A stretch of DNA of 64,000 nucleotides from Rhizophlyctis rosea (taxonomy: Eukaryota > Chytridiomycota > Chytridiomycetes > Rhizophlyctidales > Rhizophlyctidaceae): NCBI GenBank assembly GCA_027596075.1, contig JADGJC010000154.1, positions 29,828 to 93,827 on the forward strand. Direction: 5' to 3'. A program made the translations under genes and the position numbers. The notes below the pieces were generated by a model. It saw nothing but the letters and a program-made list of their open reading frames with translations. It was not told the DNA's origin and ran no database searches. Below are positions 52,812 to 62,185 of the stretch, in pieces (position 1 is the first letter of the stretch; every line of letters begins with the position of its first letter).

Positions 52812-54498
52812 ATGCGCTACTGTTTCACTGGTAAGTCATTCACAGAACCGCCGGCTTAATTAGCTGCATTTCGACACTTTGGCTACAGCACGCCCACCAG
52901 GCTGCACAGGCGACAGTCCGCAAAATGGAAATTTTGCTTCTGTAGGTGCCTTCAGGGTTGGATAGTTTTATTCCCCCTCGATACAGCCCCAGTTGTCGGG
53001 TGCCTCTTGGCGCAGTCTCTGCCCAATCAGGATGGTGCATCAAATCAATCTGGCGGTTCCGCGGCACCGACGGGAAGCTTCTCGGTTTGAAGAAGGTGAT
53101 GGAAAGGAATAAGGGGTCAGTCGAGAGGGCCATCCGATGGGAGTGCCTGGCGCTGAGGGGAGTGAAAGCCAAGGGGCTGCTCCCGATCACCCAGGTGTAC
53201 GCCCAGTGGCAAGGCGACACCATCACGGCGCTCGCCGGGAGGATGACGAAAGGTATGGTATTTTCCTCCAATGTACTGGATTTCCCATCCTGATGTCAAC
53301 CCTAGGAGCGCCATTGCCGAGGCTCTTGGGTGACGCCCGAGCTGCGGGCGACTTTAAGGTTAGTCCACATCTCGGCAGGCGCGTCTTACCTTCTACTGAT
53401 GATCCGCTAGACGATACACGAAGCCATCGCCGGCGCGCTCGACTGCTTGGAGGAGTTGCACCGTCACCGTCTGCTCCACAACGATCTCAAGCTTGTATGT
53501 ATCAAGTGAACTGGAGTCGTCGACTACCGCTTGCTCAAGATGGTGTTGCCGCGACAGGCGAACATTGTGCATGTCGGTGACGGGCCTGTCACGCGCGAAG
53601 GAATTCGGATCATCGACTTTGGGAGCTGTAGTGGGATTGGCGGGGTTTGGGAGCGCAGGGTAGGTGTCGGCTTACTATCATGTCTTCTGACGGACTTCAG
53701 CTCACGTCGATGCCGCTCTTAGCTCCAAACTACCCTCTCCCACGCGCCCCTCAAACTCCTCCTTGCGGCGCGCGAGACAGGCGGCACGGCCCCCGAAACG
53801 GCACAAATCGACATCCTCATGATGGGGAACACGATGTGGGAAGCGATTACGGGAGAACCTTATCGCAGGGTATGTGACCGCAAGCCGCGGCAATGCCGTA
53901 CGTCTTCATAACTTCGTAAGTTGCAGATCGAGGAAGGGAAGGAAGCAAAGCACATGGTCACGAAGATCGCATTGCACATTGCTGCCCAAGCCGGTATGTC
54001 TGCCGGGGCGCCGTTTGCCGTACCGGTCGGACGGCTGCCGAACAAAGAGGATTACATGGAACTACTGGCCGTTCTTGTGGGAGAAACGGAGAAGCTTGAG
54101 TGGTTCCGAGGGTGGAACAACAGGATGATCTTGTGAGTTATGAACTTTGGCCGAGACATAGGTTCATATGACGATAATGACGTTATGTATTGCGTTCAGG
54201 GTCTGGAACGGGAGGCGGTGGAGAACAGTGAAATGGGTGGATGTGGAGGTCAAGTTGGGTGATGATGGGTTGCTTGTTCGTAAGTATGGTTGGCGACCGG
54301 GTGGTGTTTGGTATTTACAAGTTATTGAAGGGTTACTGGTTTTGTGCAGCGACGGCGGCGGACGGATGGCTCAAGGAACACAAGGCGAAGTTGGGGGACG
54401 AAGATGACGATGTGGATGTTGAGGAGGATGCGAAGGAGGAAGGCACGAAGGACGAGAGGAAAGAAGATGTGGAGATTGATGCGGGTGCAGAGGGCTAA
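52812..54498 (+). CDS. Atypical protein kinase with acidic Lys/Glu-rich C-terminus
   Basis: I infer nine exons: 52812-52830, 52956-53252, 53306-53358, 53411-53494, 53558-53659, 53723-53869, 53927-54132, 54200-54279 and 54350-54498 (378 residues). The first exon is the least certain. Kinase landmarks are in order: VAIK-like LGLKKV, an alpha-C Glu in RWECLALR, the catalytic loop HNDLKLANIVHV (which needs the acceptor at 53557), IIDFGS, an APE-like GTAPE and the alpha-F segment DILMMGNTMWEAITGEPY. After ~residue 250 there is a segment with WNGRRW and WVDVEVKLGDDG that I do not recognise, and then an Asp/Glu/Lys-rich end. The HND in place of HRD and the weak glycine loop make it an unusual eukaryotic-like kinase. 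The coding frame continues past its TAA; see the next entries. The exons are visibly more GC-rich than the surrounding repeat-rich DNA. Confidence 0.65.
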
Positions 54499-54690
54499 GG
54501 GAAGAAGAAGGAGAAGAGAGAAGATGTGGAGATTGGGGAGGAGTCGAAGGAGGAAGGGAGGGAGAAGAGGGAGGATGCGGAAATTGAGGAGGAGTCGAAG
54601 GAGGACGGGAAGGAGAAGGAGGAGAAGTAAGATGAGGCGGATGGGGAGAAGAAGAATGGGAAGGAAAAGGAGGAAGAGGAGGAAGAAGAA
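54499..54690 (+). other. K/E-rich tandem coding repeat interrupted by two TAA codons
   Basis: In the frame of the kinase exon the repeat KEDVEI / REDVEI / REDAEI with KEEG spacers continues past the TAA at 54496 to another TAA at 54628. It then runs on to the ATG at 54691 without a further stop. The DNA is almost purely purine on this strand. No GT-AG intron fits to remove the stops. Confidence 0.6.
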
Positions 54691-55691
54691 ATGGCGGGTG
54701 GGCCGAGTGGGCAGCAACGTAAGAGATTCTTCAACGCACAAATTGAAACATTCAATCTTCAAATCCACCGTTCTGCTCACTCCGTCAACCCTTCTGCAGA
54801 CGCTCATGGAGACGAATGGGTGGGTGTTGAGGGAGTTGGAACGGAACACGTGGAGTTGAAGGTGAAGAAGGTGGATGTAAGTATATTTTGGAGTAACCAG
54901 TTCACAAAAGCATCCTCTTAATCATCGTCACGTCGTTTGAACAGAACCTTTGGGAATTGCGGGTAACGGATGATTCTGTTTGAATGCTGTCTTTATATTC
55001 GGCAAACTGATATTGTGTCCCCAGGCGACTCTGATCCGATTACTATCCGATCCACACATCACCTCGGGTCCCGAGCGGATCGACATCCGCATGCCCATGG
55101 GGGCGGACGTCCCGCTCCTTGCCGAGTTCAAGAAAGTCCCATTCCAGCCCTTGGAGAAGGTCAAGATGTGGAATTTTACGAACCTCCGGAAGCCGGCCAG
55201 TGAGGTCAAGCAGAAACAGAAAGCCCACTGGGGCCCCTGGATGGGCGGGACGGGCTATGCGGCAAAGTCCCTCAAGCGGAAGGGGAAAGAGTTCAACCAA
55301 AACCTGCAAACGCTCGCGGAAAAGCTCGGGCAAAATTCCGGGTGAGTCTTGCATTGAACATTGGTGACTTCGGCACCTGACCTTTTGGAATCAGGGAGAA
55401 GATCGAGGAGGTGCCGGTTGGGGAGATGATCCGTGGGGGTACGAGGGCGGCGACGCGCTTGGGGTGAGAACCATGACATACTGCATGACGTTTCTGCCCC
55501 CACTGAGTCATTGTCATATAGATTCAACCCGTCCGTCAGCGGCACACTTTTGCAAGAATTCATTGGTAGGTTGCGTCATTCTCACCTCGCGCACAGGCTC
55601 AATCCGCGTCATTCGCGGCCACTCATGCTGACATTTGGTTTCAGATTTCCTGCAACGGGTGCAGGCCCAGTGCGCGGCGCCGGCACAGTAA
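54691..55691 (+). CDS. Uncharacterised protein, possible C-terminal half of the upstream kinase
   Basis: Six exons keep phase: 54691-54876, 54945-54962, 55025-55341, 55395-55463, 55522-55565 and 55645-55691 (226 residues from ATG 54691). The second exon is only 18 nt (six codons). I do not recognise the family. Residues ~1-60 are polar. Then comes a folded-looking block with VELKVKKVDNLWELRATLI and GPERIDIRMPMGADVPLLAEF, followed by a basic helical part (KSLKRKGKEFNQNLQ) and an amphipathic end (LLQEFIDFLQRVQAQC). The reading frame is open upstream of the ATG as far as the TAA at 54628 and is in register with the kinase exon. It could therefore be a separate gene or the 3' half of a single gene broken by nonsense codons. 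Intact splice sites in every intron argue that it is, or recently was, expressed. Confidence 0.55.
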
Positions 55692-57310
55692 TATAGACTG
55701 CGTCTTGTATAAATAGCGTTTGATCAATATCTAACAACGAACTTCAGAAGCTGTCAGCCGAAAATTACTGAAATGGTCAGCTTTAAGTTTGAGGAGTGCC
55801 GTTTGAAAGCGGGAGCCCCCACAATCCGTTGGGAAATGAGAGGTGATATATGGACCTTATGCCAACCGTGCACAATTTGCGATTCTACCATTTGACTGTT
55901 ACAGGCTTCCTTCCCCTGAAAGCGTTTGACCACACTAATCTGAGCTGGGCAGAATTGGGAGCAGGTTCGAACAATTTCACCCACTTTTTGGTTGAGAAGT
56001 TTGAGAAGTTTGGCCAAACGGACCGAGAAATGTTTACTTAACACTTATAGCCTGAATAATGAAGTGACTGCCATTCAAGAGGCTGAAGCCAATTCCGTAT
56101 GCAATGGCTGAAGTTGATTACCAGGAATCATTTCCTGCTGAAGGCTATCCCTGCCAATTATCTTGCAAACTCCTTATTTTATTTGGATATCCACAAATTT
56201 AAGGTGAGACAGAGGGATGACGATAGGCATGCAATTTAACTTTGAGCCATGAAAACCAGAGTGATTTCGGTGAAATCGGCTGAGAGTTCTATTGGGAAGG
56301 AGGCAACATGGTACTGTCTCCCAGGCCTCAAATCATTATGAACTTGCCTTCCAATCCATCAAATGTTGCCAGTGAAAGATACGGTAGAACCACTACAGGG
56401 GCCACCTACAGTTCTACCTTGGGTTACAAATCACTTTTCAAATAATTTGCACAATGTCTTGAGTGATTTTCAATTGTCAACATTCAATCGCCACCACTAC
56501 CAGATAAAAATGGGCAGTTCTCTGAAGCTGGACAAGTCCCATTTGCAATGCGGTCTTATATCACACCGTACTTATTCTGTTTCATGTCAGACTTCTTTCA
56601 ATGAGGGATTCCAACCACACTACTTGCATCATTTCCCAGTGCAACCACGTGTCTCACGTGTTTTGATGAAGATAGTTTAGCCGGAGCTGCGCCACCGCCT
56701 GGCAATGACCCCGGTCGCATATCGCTGCATGGTTGGAAATAATTTACGGCGCCCAACATTGCATGTTGGACTTAGGATAGGGTATTTTGGACTGGTACTA
56801 TAAACCGATGGCTAACGAGACTCTCCCTTGTTTCCTCATCCGAATGCATATACAGAAGTCCACCTCTAGCCTTTGCCTTTGTTAGTTCACTCCTTGTTTC
56901 GAATCGTTTCAGACTTGGGGTTCGACTTTTGCTCACGCAATATAGGCTGTTCCACCTAGCTAGCTCAAAAGTGCATGGCTCTGTATTCCCAGGCAGCAAA
57001 TACCGCTGCGTCAGAAACTTCCAAGAAAATATTTTGATCCCATCTAACTGCATGGAGTGCTGCTACGGGAGCTCGCGCAGAGCCCCCTAACAGCATTGAA
57101 TTGGGAAACCCTCGTTGCTGGTTGAAGCCCATTATAAAAAGGCCTGATAGGACCCCTCCAATTCAACTGTGCCCTCGACATCGCCACCAATAGCGACAAG
57201 TACCGACAAGTCTCCACGCTGTAAGGCTCAATCAACCTCTCAAAATTTGCTGGTGACCTGTTTTGCATTTGTGCTTTGGGACCGGTGAGATCACGAAAAC
57301 TCGAATAGCT
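55692..57310. other. Intergenic region left of the tandem array
   Basis: No supportable gene is seen. A TATA-like element (ATTATAAAAAGG) at about 57131 is followed by a CT-rich stretch, which could be a promoter or a long-terminal-repeat relic, but nothing else supports that. Confidence 0.45.
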
Positions 57311-58219
57311 GAGCAGTTTGAACACACAACTTTCAGTATTGCAAACCCGTCCGTTTGGGCCAGAACCTATGGGAAAAACTGCTGGCAGTGAGAATCAAAA
57401 CGCATCCACCTTTGCTGGCGGCATTTTCTGCTCTTGCGCCTTAGGCCACCCCAGGCAACCAAACTCAAATGCCTGAGCATTTTGAACACACCTTCAGCAT
57501 GAATTCACAACTTGCGCAATCGGACACGGGTCTGTTTTGATCAAAACCTGTGGAAGAATTTGCTGACAGTGAGAATCGAAGCCCATTAACTTCTGATGGT
57601 CGCCTTTCCTGCTCTTGTGCCTCAGCACGGCCCGATTACGCAAACCCCAATGACTGAGCATTTTGAACGCACTTTCAGCATCACCACACAATTTGCGGAC
57701 TTGCAATGCAGTTTGGTTTGGCCAAAATCTATGGGGAAAACAGCTGGCAGTGAGAATCAAAACACATCAACTTTTGCGGCTGGCATCTTCTGCTCTTGTG
57801 CTTGAGGACGGCCCCATCACCCAAACCCAAAGGACTGACCATCTGGAACACACTTCCAGCATCAGCACACAACTTGCAGAATTGGAAACCGATCTGTTTT
57901 TTCCAAAACCTGTGGGAAAAACCGCTGACGGTGAGAATTGAAACGCATCAACTTTTGCTGGTTGTCTCTCCTGCTCTTGTGCCTCAGGTGGGCGCACTCA
58001 CGCAAATCCAGATGATTGAGCAGTTTGAACAGACCTCTAGCAACAGCACATATTTTGTGGAACTGAGAACCGGTCCGTTTTGGCCAAAACTTATGGGAAA
58101 AACTGATGACAGTGAGATTCAAAACACATCAACTTTTGCTGGTGGCATCTGCTGCTCTTGGGCCTCACAACATCCTGATCACGCAAACGCAAATGATTGA
58201 GCAGTTTGAACAAACCTTT
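57311..58219. repeat. Tandem array with a period of about 180 bp
   Basis: The landmark GAGCA(G/T)TTTGAAC or a close variant recurs at about 57311, 57476, 57656, 57836, 58017 and 58199, giving spacings of 165, 180, 180, 181 and 182 bp. Within each unit the same order repeats: CAAAACC(T)ATGGG(G)AAAAAC, GCTG-CAGTGAGAATCAAAAC, CATCAACTTTTGCTGG, CTGCTCTTGTGCCTCAG. Copies differ by many substitutions and carry stops in every frame, so the array is non-coding. It abuts the right-hand retroelement. Confidence 0.85.
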
Positions 58220-58323
58220 AGCATCTCAGTATCCCACCAACGATGGTATTTCCTAACATGCACCCTATTCTCCCGGCTATCAGTTCCGTCCACCGAATTT
58301 TCCCCAAGTCCCGACATGTGATT

Positions 58324-58839
58324 TCAACCTAGCTCCATGTTCGAACCCCGCACGCCCCCTTCGTAGTTTTCCACCAAATTCTTTTTCGCCCTCCCCGATT
58401 CCTTCAATTTTGCTAAGTCCCCAAATTCCTCCAAATTTCGCCCAACTGCAACCCTCTCAACCGTATGTCCCGCACTCTCCCCTTTCCGTTCCATCAAACT
58501 CCCCAACCCCAACTCCACGAACTTCCCAATTCCCAACTCATTTCCACCCAACCCCTGATGTCCCAAACTCTCACTCTTCGTACCGGCCGCCAGGATCTCG
58601 TTAGCCCGCCCGGTCCGCCCGTCTCCATTTGACATGGATTTGAATACCACATCATCGTCTCCGCTAGTGTCTTCAGATGTAAGGCCCGCAGATTTTGAGC
58701 CCCATTTCACACATATGCTCCAACCCCATTCGTAATCACTCCTCCATTCCCAAAGACTTCCTTTCTCCCTTCTCAGATTCTTCCTGCTTACGTCCTCGCC
58801 CGAAACTCTCTTCCAGCACGCCCAATCCAGACACTCCAC
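58324..58839 (-). pseudogene. Frame-shifted 3' extension of the integrase ORF
   Basis: This 171-residue minus-strand frame overlaps the last 52 nt of the integrase frame and carries on in another register to 58324. It is rich in Gly, Glu and Ser and has no domain. It may be the original C-terminal tail of the pol protein or a chance frame. Confidence 0.3.
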
Positions 58840-60062
58840 TCAATTCCAACCCTTCCAAGCCAAATTGATCCGAAAGTCCGATATTCCAACGATTGCCTTT
58901 CCCTCCGTATGATCAGAGCATCAATCGCCAACGTCAATTCCACCCCGCTCAAGTCCCTATGTTCCACACTCTCCGTCCCCTCACTCATTCCCAAAAGCTC
59001 AACTCCCATCTCTTCCACGTCCTTCTCCTGTTCCGACTCATCTTCCTCCTCATCATCTCTCCTTTCTTTTCCTTTTCCTTTTTTCACACGTCCCGATCCA
59101 GGTACCCTCCCAATGCCGTCCCATTTGACGTCCTCCCAGTAAGGCATCAGACGCACATGATTAATTGTCCGTCCCTCAAAGAGCAACCTTCCCTCCAAAT
59201 CCTCAACAGTATAAGCCCCTTTTCGCACCACATCCCTAATAACAACTGGTCCCTCCCACCGCGAAAGTAGCTTTTGCTTCAGCGCGAAGGTGTTGGCGGC
59301 ACGGGCGTCGTGGATCCATACTTTATCGCCCTTCTTATACGTCCGTGGTTCGGGAACGCATTGCTTCATATCTTGTCGTGCCGCCGCCTCATGCTGCTTC
59401 TTTCGATTCTCCGCGGCATATTCCCTCAAATAAGTCAACACCGGAAAGTCATCCATCCTCCTTTCCCTCAACTCCTGCGCAATGTCGGTTGTCACGTCGT
59501 CCGTGGGCAGCAGAGGGTCCTGCCCGTACACCATCTGATATGAACTGAGCCCCGTAACTCGCGAAACATGGACATTGTACGCAAATACGGCTTCCCTCCA
59601 AATGTCGTACCACCGCCCAGCACACTCTTCAACACTACGTCCGTCCGCTATCATCTTCTCAATTGTCATCCGCGCAATGGTGTGTATGATGTCCTCATTG
59701 AATGTTTCCGCTCGAGCGTTACCCTTGGGGTGCCGTACCAAAGTAGGTATGAGCTCAATCCCTTGCTTATCCGCGTATTTCGCAAAGTCTCCATGAACGA
59801 AACACTTCGCATTGTTAAGGACGATGAATGCGGGTCTCCCAAACGTGTGGATCCACTTCTTCACAGCGCCAACGACATGCTTTCCCGTCGTACTCGAATT
59901 GACTGGGGGCACCTGTCCCCATCCCGACGTGTAGTCAACGATTGTTACCAACTCGTCGTACCCGTTAGACCGAGGTAGCTGCAAAGTGTCCATGCCCAAC
60001 ATCACAAAGACCAAAGCAAGAGGGACCACCCGGTACAATTGGAACCTCAAGGGCTTCCTCAA
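58788..60062 (-). pseudogene. Integrase core and C-terminal domain of the retroelement
   Basis: The 424-residue frame contains the rve integrase core. The first acidic residue is in TIVDYTSGW. The second catalytic position is LNNAKCF, where SDNG is usual, so the Asp is an Asn. The Glu segment follows PKGNARAETFNEDI. Downstream come a YQMVYGQDPLLP motif, a KKGDKVWIHDARA segment and an SRWEGPVVIRDV chromo/GPF-like C-terminal fold, all typical of Ty3/gypsy integrases. A single TGA at 60063-60065 cuts it from the zinc-finger part in the same frame. Loss of the second Asp together with this nonsense codon indicates an inactive copy. Confidence 0.8.
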
Positions 60063-60380
60063 TCATCGCTCCTCGCACACCTGACATCCGTCAAGCCAAA
60101 TCCGTACGTCCCTCGACATGCATTGCCAATAATACCGCTTAGAGAGGAGCTGCATCATCGTGTTGAAGACGTAATGTTCCATGCCGTGTATATCATGTAT
60201 CAGATCGACGACGTCCTCGCACCGTGGGACTTCCCAGGGCGCTTGTTGCCTCTTCTTTCCCCCTTCCCGTCGATACAGCCTGTCCTCAAAGACATCATAC
60301 TCCTTGGCTTGCTCTCCTATCTGCACCAATTCATCCTGCGTCCACTTCTTCCCGTCCAAATCATCCATTTTCCATTGCAA
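60063..60380 (-). pseudogene. Integrase H2C2 zinc-binding part
   Basis: This 105-residue frame has H-x3-H followed at the usual distance by C-x2-C (HGMEH ... CQVC), the integrase zinc-binding module, preceded by an acidic/basic linker with a LYRREGG motif. It is in the same frame as the RNase H region above and the integrase core below, separated only by TGA and TAA codons. Confidence 0.7.
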
Positions 60381-60407
60381 GAACGCCGCAATTTAATTGT
60401 ACGGTTC

Positions 60408-61271
60408 TCAACCCATCATAATCGCCCCACACGTCACCGTCCACTCAGAATTCTTCTTAACTCCTTCATTCCAATACTTCTGCCCGTCCAACCCCAAATA
60501 ATTCGCCTTGAGTATCACAACATCCCTCGCATCATCCCTCTCCTTCATCTCTCGCCGCTTCAATTGAACCGCATTTTGAACCAGCAAGATCTCCTCCAAG
60601 ATCATGTCATCTAATTCAACCCCGTCGATTTCTTCCTCGTCTCCGTCTCCTGGTGGTCTCCCACTCAATGCGTCCGCGTCCCCGTGCTTCTTTGTCCGCC
60701 GGAAGATCATTTTCGGCCATCCAACCTTCATGGGAATCGACTGATTGAAGGCAAGCCACCGAGCTACCCGATTGTTGGTGCAAGGGCGTGAGTCTACGCG
60801 GTTCCTAAGCTGAACCCACGCTTTGTAGTTTGTGATAAGGGCTAGCCTCGTTCCCATGTGCGATCTAACCTTCAAAATCCCAAAGCCGATCAACACCATC
60901 TCCTTCTCCTGGGTCAACATGTGCTTCTCAGCCCCGTGAAAGGCGCATGAAATGAGCATGACCCGATAGTACTCCGTCTCCGCCGTGGGGAAACGATTGT
61001 CCTCCGGGTTCACCGCATGCCCCGCCACGACTCCCAAAGCCTTTCCACTTCCGTCACATGCTAAGATCAACACCCTGTCCCGATCAAACGTCTTCAAGGT
61101 CACCGCCTTCAACCACCCGTCCTGGAAGTCACTGAACGCCGCAGTATACGCTGCGTCCTTGTCCCACTCAGCCATATACACCTTCCTGCTCTTGAAGTCC
61201 TTTTCCAGCAACCGATGCCAAAACGAAATTTCGGAAGCAAAGTTGGGGACGGCGTGTTGCATAAAGAGCAC
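60408..61271 (-). pseudogene. RNase H region of the retroelement
   Basis: This 287-residue frame starts in the RT connection (VPNFASEISFWHRLL) and contains the Ty3-type RNase H layout: VLILACDGSGKALGVVAGHAV (first catalytic Asp), then a TAETEYYRVMLISCAF segment with the conserved Glu region, KVRSHMGTRLALITNYKAW and HGDADALSGRP, the RNase H end motif. It ends at a TGA (60408), and a TAA follows at 60393 in the same frame. Confidence 0.75.
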
Positions 61272-62185
61272 GAACTCGATAAAGCTCTACAGCAAAGATT
61301 GATCCGTGGGTAAAAGTCATCCCTCCAGTCCCTGAAATTGTTTCTCCGTCGGTACCATTTCTCCTGCGCCTACCACTGCTGCGCAAAATTGCACCCTTTC
61401 CACCAAGTACGCCCCTTTCTCCTCCAAAAAAGAGCCCATATGCTTCCGACATCAGTGTAAGGCCCCGTCCAGCACACTCTCCATTTCCTCGAACGTCTCC
61501 CCACGAACTCAAGATCATCTCGGTAACTAATCATCCGATCTACCAAACTCTTTTCGTCAGGCACTCATGGGCTGCACCCATTCCAATCCCTATCAACTCC
61601 AACACCCTCCTCCGTAACCCCTTGATCTGATCTCATGATCTCATGCAAATTGGCACCGAACCATTCCCCACTATCACACCATCCAAACTGCACCACCATA
61701 TGCTGGAAAAGAATATTGTCCAGCAGTACCACCAGCATTCATCTGTACACCTTGTCCGCCGGCGATCCTACGTACCCCTTCGCACAGTTCAATAAGCAGA
61801 TCAGCTTTCCTGGGGCCAAATGACACTGAACAAAATCCATTGGACTTACGGGCCAAAACGACGGTTGGATGTACTTTGAGATCGGAAATTGAAAGATGAT
61901 GAGCGCCTTGTCCCCTTTCCACGCAATGACGGTATTCCCGGCCGTTAAGATCGGTAAATCAGCCGGTTTGAGCTTCCCCACTGCGATTATTTTATCTCTG
62001 TACTCCATCTCCAATTGCGTCTCCGACGGTGACTTCCTGCGGTACTTTAAAGCCGGAAGCTTGTCATCTTTCCCCATCTTCAGGTGTGACTTCATTTTCG
62101 TGACTCCCGTAAAGGTCCGAGGCTTCTCCGTTTGATTCACAAACCCCTCATGATGTCCCGCAAAAATCCGTCGAATCAAATCCAA
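61272..62185 (-). pseudogene. Reverse transcriptase region, broken by frameshift and stops
   Basis: The upstream part (62185-61739) reads like RT fingers/palm (GKLKPADLPILTAGNTVIAW, FWPVSPMDFVQ, a KGY motif). After a frame change comes the YxDD catalytic box as SYRDDLEF (about 61540), then the thumb region around RVQFCAAVVGAGEMVPTEKQ. At least one frameshift and three nonsense codons lie between the YRDD box and the RNase H frame. Confidence 0.65.

Noticed and set aside
53540..53557. Using the earlier acceptor at 53539 for the kinase catalytic-loop exon
   Set aside because: It would insert six residues between HNDLKL and NIVHV. The acceptor at 53557 gives the canonical spacing HNDLKLANIV.
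54496..54630. A nuclear genetic code in which TAA is sense
   Set aside because: The SH3-protein gene and other genes here end in TAA or TAG at the expected C-termini, so read-through of TAA as a general rule is not supported.
57596..58200. Frames of 69-134 codons in the tandem array that look like a repeated protein
   Set aside because: The monomer length drifts (165-182 bp) and stops fall in every register, so the repeat is not maintained as coding.
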